From the NCBI RefSeq assembly GCF_000507765.1, contig NZ_KI669404.1:62001-126000 (forward strand): 64,000 nucleotides of DNA, written 5' to 3'. The notes beneath the pieces are model-generated. The model was not told the origin of the DNA. It saw nothing but the letters and a program-made list of their open reading frames with translations, and made no database searches. This DNA comes from Streptococcus parasanguinis CC87K. Its GTDB lineage: Bacteria; Bacillota; Bacilli; Lactobacillales; Streptococcaceae. Position numbers and translations under genes: made by a program. Within the stretch, counting starts at the first letter, position 1. Each line of letters opens with the position of its first letter. Below are positions 8,810 through 16,587 of this stretch, one piece after another.

Positions 8810-9412
8810 ATGACGACACAAGAAATTTTACAACTATTAGATGAAAAGCGCGTGCTAACAGCCCCTGCAGCAGTTGCTTGGGATGAAGTTCAACGGCAAC
8901 AAAACCGATTAAATAAAGCAGCGAAGAGACTCAATGGGCCAATCACGGTCACACTGGCCCTCAATCTTCTTTTTGCCTTTACGATTTTTCTGTTGGAACA
9001 AAGTCACCTGATGCACGGTTTTCTACTGATGCTTGGATTGATGGGTGGGTTGATTGCGATCAAATATTTTGTATTTGTAGCCCCAGCCAAGCAAGCTCTT
9101 GCCAATGTCCAGGACCTTTATAACCAGGAAATCAGCCAACCAGCCTACCAACAAGGGATGCAAGGTTTCCCGCAAAAATTTTACAACTACCACGATCTCT
9201 TCCGACTATATAACTTAATCGCAGAAGGCCGTGCCTCTACTTTGCCAGAAGCCTATAATCTGCTTGAAATGCAACAATTCCATGAAACGCAAGTTAATCT
9301 GCAAGAGGAAGCCAATGCCCTACAAGCCGATATTGCACGTAGCTCAAGGGTCAGCGCCGTTGCTAATGTAGTCACTGCTTACAATACTTATCGTATCCAC
9401 AAAGATATGTAA
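8810..9412 (+). CDS. Small membrane protein of unknown function
   Basis: I do not recognise this 200-residue protein. It has a soluble N-terminal helix, two adjacent transmembrane segments (about residues 45-64 and 68-88), then a helical C-terminal part with QQFHETQVNLQEEANALQAD and an Ala/Val-rich end. The start has AAAGGAG. It stands alone, divergent from an Rgg-like regulator whose palindromes cover the intergenic region, so it is probably regulated by that protein. Confidence 0.75.
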   Translation: MTTQEILQLLDEKRVLTAPAAVAWDEVQRQQNRLNKAAKRLNGPITVTLALNLLFAFTIFLLEQSHLMHGFLLMLGLMGGLIAIKYFVFVAPAKQALANVQDLYNQEISQPAYQQGMQGFPQKFYNYHDLFRLYNLIAEGRASTLPEAYNLLEMQQFHETQVNLQEEANALQADIARSSRVSAVANVVTAYNTYRIHKDM

Positions 9413-9434
9413 TGTCAAAAAGATAAAAGATGAA

Positions 9435-9485
9435 AAAACCTCCCAAGAGTCATGATCGAAAATCAGAGCTCTCGTGGAGGTTATT
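9435..9485 (+). terminator. Terminator of the 8810 gene
   Basis: The hairpin begins AACCTCC and ends GGAGGTT, followed by ATTTTG; inner CAAGAG and CTCTCG blocks extend the pairing imperfectly. Confidence 0.6.
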
Positions 9486-9544
9486 TTGTTGTCCTGTAAA
9501 AAGTAGTTCCGCAAGGCATCCATGTACTTAAGTTCGCTAACGTA

Positions 9545-9612
9545 TTAAGGATCGTAGTTCTCACTGTCGTTCGAACTGCGTCAACGTACCTAAGCTCACT
9601 ACCGTTCGCTAA
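9545..9612. repeat. Third copy of the csRNA-linked repeat
   Basis: The copy runs TTAAGGATCGTAGTTCTCAC, GAACTGCGTCAACGTACC and CGTTCGCTAA, matching the units at 7341-7470 with a few changes. Confidence 0.65.
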
Positions 9613-9621
9613 GGTACATAG

Positions 9622-9715
9622 AAAAAGCCACCGGTTTTGGTGGCTCTTATAGGGAGATTATTATGAAAAAGTTTAGGATTTTCTATCAAACAAAGTTAGG
9701 AGGTCTTTATTTGAT
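9622..9715 (-). ncRNA. Cia-dependent small RNA (csRNA), copy B
   Basis: The transcript is almost identical to the one at 7504-7597. The CiaR box is at 9738-9754, TATAAT at 9727-9722 on the minus strand is 10 bp away, and the predicted start is near 9715. ACCTCCTAACTTTG is present, and the terminator GCCACC-N6-GGTGGC is followed by TTTTT. It lies in the gap upstream of the ArsR gene but is transcribed away from it. Small differences are confined to the region upstream of the -10. Confidence 0.88.
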
Positions 9716-9737
9716 GGTTTTATTATAAGGCTGATTT

Positions 9738-9754
9738 CTTAAAGAAAACTTAAG
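9738..9754 (-). promoter_or_regulatory. CiaR-binding direct repeat of csRNA B
   Basis: CTTAAG-N5-TTTAAG on the minus strand, 10 bp before TATAAT. Confidence 0.88.
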
Positions 9755-9811
9755 AAAAGACGCTGCTTATAAGAATCGGTCTTAGGTCTGATATTTTGTT
9801 TACAACAGAAA

Positions 9812-9890
9812 CTATTTAGATTTTTTTCTAAATAGAGTTGACAAACCCATCTGAAAGTACTAGAATCTATTTAGAAAGATTTCTAAATAG
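9812..9890 (+). promoter_or_regulatory. Promoter and twin operators of the arsR-sdpI pair
   Basis: A TTGACA at 9838-9843 and TAGAAT at 9861-9866, spaced 17 bp, form a good sigma-A promoter. It is flanked by two copies of one inverted repeat: CTATTTAGA-N6-TCTAAATAG (9812-9835) and CTATTTAGA-N6-TCTAAATAG (9867-9890). The second copy directly follows the -10, so binding by the ArsR-type protein would block transcription (autorepression). Confidence 0.85.
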
Positions 9891-9907
9891 AATAGAGGAG
9901 ATAGAGA

Positions 9908-10189
9908 ATGAATTTTGCGCAAACATTTAAAGCTTTATCGAATCCGATAAGAAGAAGTATCTTAGAACTGCTAAAGGCGGGGAAATTATCCGCGGGCGAT
10001 ATCGCTGGCCACTTTGATGTAGCAGGAGCGACCATTTCCCATCATTTAAGCATTCTCAGGCAGGCAGATTTAATTCGAGAGGAAAAAGAGAAAAATTTTA
10101 TCTACTATGAACTCAATACTTCAGTCTTGGAGGATTTAATGGTCTGGCTCGTTGATTTGAAAGGAGACTCTACTGATGAAAACGAATAA
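9908..10189 (+). CDS. ArsR-family repressor, SdpR-like
   Basis: The 93-residue winged-helix protein (MNFAQTFKALSNPIRRSILELLKAGKLSAGDIAGHFDVAGATISHHL...) has the size and sequence of the ArsR/SdpR group. It lacks the metal-binding ELCVCDL motif, so a metal sensor role is unlikely. Its gene overlaps the sdpI-like gene by 14 bp. By analogy with Bacillus SdpR/SdpI, the membrane protein could control repressor activity. Two matching inverted repeats flank its own promoter. Confidence 0.9.
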   Translation: MNFAQTFKALSNPIRRSILELLKAGKLSAGDIAGHFDVAGATISHHLSILRQADLIREEKEKNFIYYELNTSVLEDLMVWLVDLKGDSTDENE

Positions 10190-10811
10190 AAAACTATTGC
10201 TATTAACTTCTATGGTGATCCTTTTCCCCATGCTTTGGGGGCTGATGATTTGGCCACAATTGCCTAACCAAATCCCGATTCACTTCAATTTTGCTGGCCA
10301 GGCCAATAACTTCCAATCGAAACCCCTGGTTGTGTTTGGTCTTCCTATTTTCGATCTCATGGTGCATCTGTTTATGATCTTTATGATCGGTCGCGATTCT
10401 AAGAATAGCGCTATGAATGAGAAAATGATCAGAGCGATTTACTGGTTGACCCCAATCGTTTCCTTAAGTACCTCCTATCTCATCTATAGCAAGGCGCTAG
10501 GATCTACTACCAATCCATCAGTTTTTGTTTCGGTTCTGCTAGGGCTCATCTTTGTAATCATGGGCAATTACATGCCTAAGCTAAAAGTGAATCACACGGT
10601 TGGAATCCGTCTGCCTTGGACCTTGCAGAGTGAAGATAACTGGCACAAAACCCATCGCTTGGCAGGGAAGTTGTGGGTCCTCGGAGGTTTGATTCTTCTA
10701 CTTGAAGCAGGCCTTCAATTCGCGCTTTCTTATGTATTGGTGCTGGTCATCCTCGCCATTGTGTTTATCCCTGTGATGTACTCTTATCAATTAAGTCGGA
10801 AAAATCGTTAG
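10176..10811 (+). CDS. SdpI-family membrane protein
   Basis: The 211-residue protein has an N-terminal DUF1648-like part (IWPQLPNQIPIHFNFAGQANNF, residues 26-47) and about six transmembrane segments, with the SdpI signature VGIRLPWTLQSEDNWHKTHRLAGKLW at about residues 138-163. In Bacillus, SdpI gives immunity to the SDP toxin and sequesters SdpR; no sdpC-like toxin gene is visible here, so this may be a general envelope-stress or immunity protein. It is translationally coupled to the ArsR gene. Confidence 0.9.
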   Translation: MKTNKKLLLLTSMVILFPMLWGLMIWPQLPNQIPIHFNFAGQANNFQSKPLVVFGLPIFDLMVHLFMIFMIGRDSKNSAMNEKMIRAIYWLTPIVSLSTSYLIYSKALGSTTNPSVFVSVLLGLIFVIMGNYMPKLKVNHTVGIRLPWTLQSEDNWHKTHRLAGKLWVLGGLILLLEAGLQFALSYVLVLVILAIVFIPVMYSYQLSRKNR

Positions 10812-10815
10812 TATG

Positions 10816-10870
10816 AAAAACAACCAGAGAAGAACTAGTTGGGAACTGTTTCTTTTCCGGTTGTTTTTGC
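10816..10870. repeat. 55-bp direct repeat (terminator), left copy
   Basis: A sequence starting AAAAACAACCAGAGAAG and ending CCGGTTGTTTTTGC is repeated exactly at 14430-14484. It forms a hairpin (AAAACAACC with GGTTGTTTT) that would terminate the sdpI transcript. The two copies bracket the accessory island 10871-14429. Confidence 0.92.
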
Positions 10871-10978
10871 TTGTTTTCATAAGAATACGCTCTTATGCCG
10901 ATAGCAATTCAGGTCAACAGTTTGGTAGATGTTTCCTCTTGCTGGAATGTCTAGAATATGCATTAATTTGCCTTCCAA

Positions 10979-11785
10979 TTACGAAAATAGACTTTTTGCC
11001 CAATTAGTTGAGATTTTGTTCTCCACTAATACTTTTTCCTGCCATATTCCAGAATATTGTATTCCCTCGTTTTTAGCAGAATTTCTATGATTACCACATA
11101 GATTTTCAGGCCTTAATGCAGGGATTTCTTTCCAAACACTCCGGCTTTTTCCTCTCAAGGTTAATACCCTCTTCTCATCAAAATCAAATGTTCCATAACC
11201 TTTATAATTAGATGAAAATGCTAATTTATCACTGGGCATATACAACATATTTGATTTAGCATTGATCAGATGATTGTTAGAGTGAGGATGAAAAGAATAA
11301 CTTTTTTTCAATATATCTTGATTATTTGTTAGATCACCAATTTGCAAATAACCATAAATAATATTTAAATCAGGTGAACCTTTTTTAAAATGTAGTGTTC
11401 CATTCTGAATATCTCCTTCGGTTTGTCTAAACCAACCAAAAAATAGGAAAAGATCCCCAACCGCAACATTTTGGTTTCGTAGTAAACCTTGCGAACTATT
11501 AATCTGTCCAAATGCAGGTTTCCAGTCAGAGACAGGCACATTTCTCAGACCTTCTCTTATATCAGGGTCAAGATGGCAGTTATAATGATTAGTCTTATCT
11601 TCAGTTCCTCTCAATTGTCTTAAAATATTTGAGAAACTAACCCCGTTATAGTTTAAGTCATCAAAAGATAAGTTATCAAACTTCCCAGGTATTGGTAATG
11701 ATAATAAGGTTCCGTCAGGTAAGATTGGGCTTGGAATTCCTCCATTAGATGAATCAAACCCTTTTCTAGATAAAATAATTTTCAT
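10979..11785 (-). CDS. Nmad3-like protein (nucleotide modification associated domain 3)
   Basis: The 268-residue protein starts MKIILSRKGFDSSNGGIPSP, followed by a short PDG and SLPIP segment, which I recognise as the opening of the Nmad3 family. That family was defined computationally from its gene neighbourhoods with DNA-base hypermodification genes; its activity is unknown. The middle contains VGDLFLFFGWFRQTEGD. The C-terminal part has LCGNHRNSAKNEGIQYSG and WQEKVLV. Its start overlaps the end of the upstream Nmad2-like gene by 4 bp, so the two are translated together. The assignment is from memory of the family and should be confirmed by profile search. Confidence 0.7.
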   Translation of the reverse strand: MKIILSRKGFDSSNGGIPSPILPDGTLLSLPIPGKFDNLSFDDLNYNGVSFSNILRQLRGTEDKTNHYNCHLDPDIREGLRNVPVSDWKPAFGQINSSQGLLRNQNVAVGDLFLFFGWFRQTEGDIQNGTLHFKKGSPDLNIIYGYLQIGDLTNNQDILKKSYSFHPHSNNHLINAKSNMLYMPSDKLAFSSNYKGYGTFDFDEKRVLTLRGKSRSVWKEIPALRPENLCGNHRNSAKNEGIQYSGIWQEKVLVENKISTNWAKSLFS

Positions 11786-12471
11786 AGTTTATTTCCTTTT
11801 ATGTAGAATGGATGGTATGGTAAATCAATAATTTTGTTTTGTGATCCTAGTAAATTCTCAGCAAAATTTGCTAACTCTAGAGTATCCATAAATCGATCAT
11901 TTGAATTATAAAAACCATTTTTTGCATTCCATCGCGGAAATGGTTTGCCATTTAGTCTAGCTCGGCTTCCCATAGGAAAAAAGGAAAGGATTTCCTTAGG
12001 TATTTCAAGAGGAGATTTTCCAAAATAGCTAAAACGGTCTGCGAGAATAACCACCTCATTCATAAAATGAGTATTATGCAATCCATCATGCTCAATCATC
12101 CATTGATAAGTATACGAATCCCGCCGATTTTCTGACTTTGGAGATCTTAAATATTCTCCCATAGTCATAATTTCACTAATTTTAGCCACAAAAATTAAAT
12201 GATTGTATTTGGGGGTAATAAAGGTGCCTTGGTCATCTTTCCACTGTTGACCATCTTTCGAATGGCCAGCTATCGCCATTATGTATGCATCCACTTCATT
12301 ATTATTAATTTTATCGGCCCAGTTCTTCTTAATGTTTCTTCTTAACTGCTGCATACAACCACCTTCACTTAGAAGCTGAGGTGTTTTATCATAATTTTCA
12401 GTAAAAACACAAGGATTTATACCATAATCATGGGTCATCCTATAACAATAAACAATAGTTTGTTTTTTCAT
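11782..12471 (-). CDS. Nmad2-like protein (nucleotide modification associated domain 2)
   Basis: The 229-residue protein shows the block order I associate with Nmad2: an N-terminal YCYRMTHDYGINPCVF, a basic IKKNW/DAYIMAIAG segment, LIFVAKISEIMTMGEY, and NEVVILADRFSYFGKSPLEIP. Members are predicted to sit in a PUA/ASCH-like fold and to recognise or handle modified nucleotides; this is inference. It has its own promoter-like sequence (12498-12528) and AGGAGAA before the start. It is coupled to the Nmad3-like gene, and the pair probably works as one unit. Confidence 0.62.
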   Translation of the reverse strand: MKKQTIVYCYRMTHDYGINPCVFTENYDKTPQLLSEGGCMQQLRRNIKKNWADKINNNEVDAYIMAIAGHSKDGQQWKDDQGTFITPKYNHLIFVAKISEIMTMGEYLRSPKSENRRDSYTYQWMIEHDGLHNTHFMNEVVILADRFSYFGKSPLEIPKEILSFFPMGSRARLNGKPFPRWNAKNGFYNSNDRFMDTLELANFAENLLGSQNKIIDLPYHPFYIKGNKL

Positions 12472-12497
12472 AATAATCTATTTTCTCCTAAATAAAA

Positions 12498-12528
12498 TCT
12501 ATAATTTACCTAGTGCAAGTATTGTCAA
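12498..12528 (-). promoter_or_regulatory. Possible promoter of the Nmad pair
   Basis: On the minus strand TTGACA (12528-12523) is followed after 19 bp by TATAGA, or after 17 bp by ATTATA. Spacing is not ideal, so this is tentative. Confidence 0.4.
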
Positions 12529-12579
12529 TGTAGGGAATTTTTCAAAGACAAAAGATAAAAAACTCTAGAATTACATTTT

Positions 12580-13200
12580 TTATATAGATAGATTTTTTAC
12601 GGGTAAATCATTTAGTTGTTCAATTTCTTTAAAATTATATTTGGCTAGGGTTTCGTTTAACATGATAGGAAACAGTTTGCAAAGCGCGTTTACACCTGCC
12701 AAACAACCTTGGCCACTATAGTCTTCACTGTTCAAAAAATCTCGGATCAGTGACACAAGCCCATACCTTTTTCTATCTGGATAAATACGGTGAGCGAGTT
12801 CCAGAGAATCGATATACGTATTTTCTAATGGCAGGTAATGAAAATTTTTTAGTTTTTCTTGAAGAAACTTCATTTCAAAAGTTATATTGTGAGCAATAAG
12901 TACACTATCTTGAACAAAATCTAAAAAGTCTTGTAGTACTTCTGGTAATGATTTTGAATTCATTATATCTTCATCTGTAATATTGGTAATTTTTTTTATA
13001 AAATCACTGAGAGGTTGAGAAGGAGTAATATACTCATTGAAACTATCAATTTTCTCTCCCTTTTCAATTTTTACGGCGCTAATTTGAATAAGTTCATCTT
13101 TAGTGGCATTTAATCCGGTTGTTTCTATATCGAATACAATATATGATAAAGATTCAAAAGATTGATGTTGTCCTTGATAAACAATTTGCATTTCTTCCAT
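12580..13200 (-). CDS. DnaQ/PolC-like exonuclease-fold protein with degraded active site
   Basis: The 206-residue protein has the DEDDh exonuclease fold. Motif I, FDIETTG, is intact at residues 23-29. Motif II reads HNITFEM (104-110), with Glu109 where the catalytic Asp is expected. In motif III the usual HxAxxD is replaced by QGCLAG (164-169), so both the catalytic His and Asp are missing. The protein is therefore probably inactive as a nuclease, or acts as a binding protein, unless my alignment of motif III is wrong. It lies 108 bp upstream of the Nmad2-like gene on the same strand, with the WYL regulator divergent from it. Confidence 0.8.
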   Translation of the reverse strand: MEEMQIVYQGQHQSFESLSYIVFDIETTGLNATKDELIQISAVKIEKGEKIDSFNEYITPSQPLSDFIKKITNITDEDIMNSKSLPEVLQDFLDFVQDSVLIAHNITFEMKFLQEKLKNFHYLPLENTYIDSLELAHRIYPDRKRYGLVSLIRDFLNSEDYSGQGCLAGVNALCKLFPIMLNETLAKYNFKEIEQLNDLPVKNLSI

Positions 13201-13393
13201 GATCCAAACTCCTTAAGTAAAGGTAAAATATTAATTAAATTTTTTCTAAAAGCATTAGTGAGAAACTCACTATGTGTTAATTATATCAGATCAGATAGAC
13301 AATATTTGTCCTTTTTAATTGTCAAGATTGTAAAAAACAAATTTTGTAAGGTTTGTTAGTATGTTATAATTTTTAATATGTGGGGTAATCAAT

Positions 13394-14344
13394 ATGAATG
13401 ATCAAGGAAGAATTCTTAATATATTTTTACGTTTGTTTTTTGGAGAGAAATTACAAAAGAAATCTCTAGCAGATGAATTTGAAGTTAATGAACGAACAAT
13501 ACAAAGAGATTTATCATTTTTGAGATATTTTGTGTCTGTTCATTCAAGTATTTTAGGTAATCTTGTTTACAATAGAGATATAAAAAAATATTCAATAGAT
13601 CGACCATCAACTATAGAAAAGCAAGAAGTACTGTTTATATCTAAAATATTGTTGGAAAACAGAGCATTAAATAAAAATGAATTTAATAGAGTGATAAATA
13701 GTTTATTAAACACACTCTCAATAGATGATAAAAAATTAATCGAATCAGTTATAGCTAGCGAATAATTAAATTACGAGCCGATCTCTGACAAGCAAGATCG
13801 TATACTTAAAACATGGGAGCTCTCAGAAAAGATTATTTATGAACAAGTAATTGAATTAGAATATAAAAGTCCCTATACGGATGTTGTAAAAAAGCACATC
13901 GTTTTCCCAGTCTCAATGTATTATGATTTTCACTATTTCTATTTAGTTGCATATCACCTTAAGCATGAGACATATACAACGTTTAAAATTGATCGTATCA
14001 AAAGATGGAAATTAAGCGATAGTAAGAAACCAAACATACCCCATCGCAATAAGTTTCGTGATGGAGATGTGAGAAACATAAAAGTTGATGCATTTTCAGG
14101 ATCTCTCATAAAAATCAGGCTCAAGTTTAATAATGATCCATCTATTGTTCTCGATCAATTTCCCAATACAAGAATTTTAAGCCAAGAAGAAAATCAGACA
14201 GTTATGGAGATTGAAACCCAATATACTCCAGGTCTGAAAAGGTGGTTACTAAGTCAGGGAGATAGTTTGGTGATCACTAAACCTCAAAAATTAGTAGATG
14301 ATTTAAAGCAAACAATCAACAATATGTTAGATCAGTATAGATAG
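13394..14344 (+). pseudogene. WYL-domain transcriptional regulator, interrupted by one in-frame stop
   Basis: The N-terminal part (13394-13762) is a winged HTH typical of WYL/DeoR-like regulators (LADEFEVNERTIQRDLSFLR). A TAA at 13763-13765 then stops translation. The same frame continues without another stop to 14344 and encodes the rest of the protein, including the WYL core region around YYDFHYFYLVAYHLKHETYTTFKIDRIKRW and the C-terminal extension domain. One base change would restore a protein of about 316 residues. WYL regulators often control defence or mobile loci. This one is divergent from the exonuclease-like and Nmad genes and was probably their regulator. Confidence 0.85.
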
Positions 14345-14429
14345 TGAACTAATCATTAATATATATTAGATTTTTAAAAGAGTCATCCGGTTTTCTTTTT
14401 AGAAAAGTTTATTTTATGTATGATTTATA

Positions 14430-14484
14430 AAAAACAACCAGAGAAGAACTAGTTGGGAACTGTTTCTTTTCCGGTTGTTTTTGC
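14430..14484. repeat. 55-bp direct repeat (terminator), right copy
   Basis: Exact copy of 10816-10870. It lies 85 bp after the WYL gene and can terminate that transcript. Confidence 0.92.
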
Positions 14485-14593
14485 ATATTCATCGTTTCAA
14501 ATTCCAAATTTTTAGGGAAAGATTTATTTTCGAAAAGTAAAAATTTTGTTGTTATTTATGATATACTTATACTGAAATTATATCCTTTGGATG

Positions 14594-14916
14594 TCCCAGT
14601 TTCCTAAGAATCTCTTTAAGTCCATCACTTTTGATTGTGGGAAGGAATTCTCAAATTGGAAATCAATTTCTAACAAATAGGACGTTGATATTTTCTTTGT
14701 GGATCCTGGGCACCCTAGTCAACGCGGACTAAATGACCATTCTAACGGTTTGTTGAGATGCCATGTACTTCCAAGCAGATGGATTTTAGTAGATTTTATC
14801 AAACATTCTTATCAGCTCTAGCTGATAAGAGAAATCGAATCTCAATGAAGTCATTGAACCTCAAAACTCTGTATCAAGTTTATCTGAGCCAGGTGAAAAT
14901 GTCTAGCTTAATTTGA
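14594..14916 (+). pseudogene. Remnant of an IS30-family transposase (C-terminal part)
   Basis: Translated segments read SQFPKNLFKSITFDCGKEFS, then, after an in-frame stop, DVDIFFVDPGHPSQRGL and HSNGLLR, and in a shifted frame ADKRNRISMKSLNLKTLYQV, ending SSLI and a stop. This is the order of the C-terminal half of IS30-family transposases. Stop codons, at least one frameshift and an Asp where the catalytic Glu is expected show it is dead. A second piece of the same IS end is at 16422-16477. Confidence 0.8.
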
Positions 14917-14943
14917 CACATGAAGAAAAATAAAGGAATAGTA

Positions 14944-15687
14944 ATGGAATTAATTTATAGAACAAAAATTCATAGACCCAATAAATACGAACGCTTTCAC
15001 AATGAATATTATCAAAAAGGAGATATCGTTGAAAAATATACTATTTCTAGCACACGAGTACCAGGACGTCTAGAAAAAGATGAAACTAGAAGAAATGATT
15101 GTAAATATTTGAGCGCATCTTGGCATATCCAAGATCCTAATATGCCACAATGGCTGAAACAATATATAGTCAAAACATCAGAAACTCATATTGAAGACCT
15201 GATAAATGAATTACAGACAAATGGATATCGTGTGCATACATGTGATGATAAGCCTTTACTTATCTTTAAAGACAAGATTGTTAAAGTTTTTATTGATCAG
15301 GTATGGATAGATATTATACCTTTGATAAAATTATATTATAATAGGAAAAAAGTCTCAGACAAATTACTCGAGCAGTTTGAAAAAGATTGGCTTGATCTTA
15401 ATGTCTCTTATCAACAACTGTTAGATAAGCAAGAGGAAGTGAACTTACTCAAAAAAAACGAGGAATACGATAAATTTTATCAAAAATTTTATGAATCCTA
15501 CAGCTCAGAAAACGCAGCTGGTGAATTAAATAGATTTTTGTTAGATCTGATTTCTACTACAAAGGGTACTGAGAAGGAATATTTTGTACAATTACTGGAG
15601 AAGGTTCAAAATCAAGATTTCACGCCTGAACTTTATGCAAATACCTTAGCAACTATATTTACTCGAGAAAGACCCAAGATTCACTAA
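14944..15687 (+). CDS. Hypothetical accessory protein
   Basis: I do not recognise this protein of 247 residues. The start at 14944 (MELIYRTKIHRPNKYERFHN) is preferred over the upstream in-frame ATG at 14920, because AAAGGAA precedes it and 14920 falls in the IS remnant. The protein is soluble. It has an N-terminal segment rich in Arg/Lys/Tyr, then DKPLLIFKDKIVKVFIDQVW and a charged helical region (LLDKQEEVNLLKKNEEYDKFYQKFYESY) likely to form a coiled coil. With the DUF1643 gene it forms a small accessory cassette between two pieces of one IS. Confidence 0.7.
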   Translation: MELIYRTKIHRPNKYERFHNEYYQKGDIVEKYTISSTRVPGRLEKDETRRNDCKYLSASWHIQDPNMPQWLKQYIVKTSETHIEDLINELQTNGYRVHTCDDKPLLIFKDKIVKVFIDQVWIDIIPLIKLYYNRKKVSDKLLEQFEKDWLDLNVSYQQLLDKQEEVNLLKKNEEYDKFYQKFYESYSSENAAGELNRFLLDLISTTKGTEKEYFVQLLEKVQNQDFTPELYANTLATIFTRERPKIH

Positions 15688-15846
15688 AATAGTGTATCTC
15701 TATTTTAGGTATATATACTATCGTCGCTCCTAAATGATTTTTGATTTTACATAATCTCCATAAGAAAGATCACGATTATTGTGGCCTTCCTTTTTTGACG
15801 TTATATGTCAGCGTATTCGTAGAATAATATCTTTGAGGTGATATTT

Positions 15847-16398
15847 ATGAATCAAAAAGTTACAAAAGTCAGACCAAGTTATCCTGTTGGCGAGGCACCT
15901 AATCTATGTATTCCACAACTTTATAATAAGTATCATAGATTCTTATTGGGTAGATTAGGAAAGAGACCTCTGGTTGCCATTTGTATGAATCCGTCAGCTG
16001 CTAATGAAGAGTACAGTGATAGAACAATTAACCGAATTATTGGTGCTAGCCAGAAATTAGGATATGATGGCTGGATAGTGGCAAATGTTTATCCAGAAAG
16101 AGCGACTAATGCCTCTGATTTAGATGAGTTTAATTTGGAACTTGCAGCAGAAAATGTTAGGTTGATAATTAATTTTTTGTTTGAGAATGGTATTAATGAG
16201 GTTTGGGGCGCATGGGGGAATCTAGGTCATACATCTCTACAACAAGGCAAAGAGTTACTTCTTTCATCTTTTAAGGAGAATGATATTCGAGTATATTCTT
16301 TTGCACCATTAACAAAGTGGGGACAGCCCATCCACCCATTAAATAGAAGTGTAAAGCAAAATTTTTCATTATCCAATAAGATATATATTGAATTTTAG
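15847..16398 (+). CDS. DUF1643 family protein
   Basis: The protein carries the DUF1643 pattern: VAICMNPSAANEEYSDRTINRII, then GYDGWIVANVYPERATNAS, and VWGAWGN. The family is common in phages and accessory islands and has no established function. ATG 15847 is chosen because GAGGTGA lies 5 bp upstream; an upstream GTG at 15838 falls within that binding site. Base composition is AT-rich like the neighbouring accessory genes. Confidence 0.82.
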   Translation: MNQKVTKVRPSYPVGEAPNLCIPQLYNKYHRFLLGRLGKRPLVAICMNPSAANEEYSDRTINRIIGASQKLGYDGWIVANVYPERATNASDLDEFNLELAAENVRLIINFLFENGINEVWGAWGNLGHTSLQQGKELLLSSFKENDIRVYSFAPLTKWGQPIHPLNRSVKQNFSLSNKIYIEF

Positions 16399-16421
16399 GG
16401 AAAATTATGGATTTAATTACT

Positions 16422-16477
16422 AAACTCCATATCAAGTTTTTTTGAGTCAGGTAAAATTGTCTAGATTAATTTGACAA
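16422..16477. repeat. Second remnant of the IS30-family element end
   Basis: The sequence AAACTCCATATCAAGTTT, then GAGTCAGGTAAAAT and GTCTAG-TTAATTTGACAAA, matches 14863-14920 with about 9 changes. The longer copy encodes the last residues of the transposase, so this is a fragment of the same insertion sequence in direct orientation. Confidence 0.7.
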
Positions 16478-16587
16478 ATTGGTTTTCAAAAAAAGTAGTG
16501 ATTCGGTTGGTTTTTAGTGCAATAGTTCGCATTTGGTAAAAAGAAAAAGTCGTTGAGAATCAATTTCAACGACTTTTTAAACTCTAT

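Noticed and set aside
10813..11007. 64-codon frame after sdpI
   Set aside because: It starts inside the duplicated terminator and overlaps the end of the Nmad3-like gene; the second copy of the terminator does not continue the frame.
13162..13359. 65-codon plus-strand frame between the exonuclease-like gene and the WYL gene
   Set aside because: It overlaps the exonuclease-like gene start and the divergent promoter region; there is no binding site.
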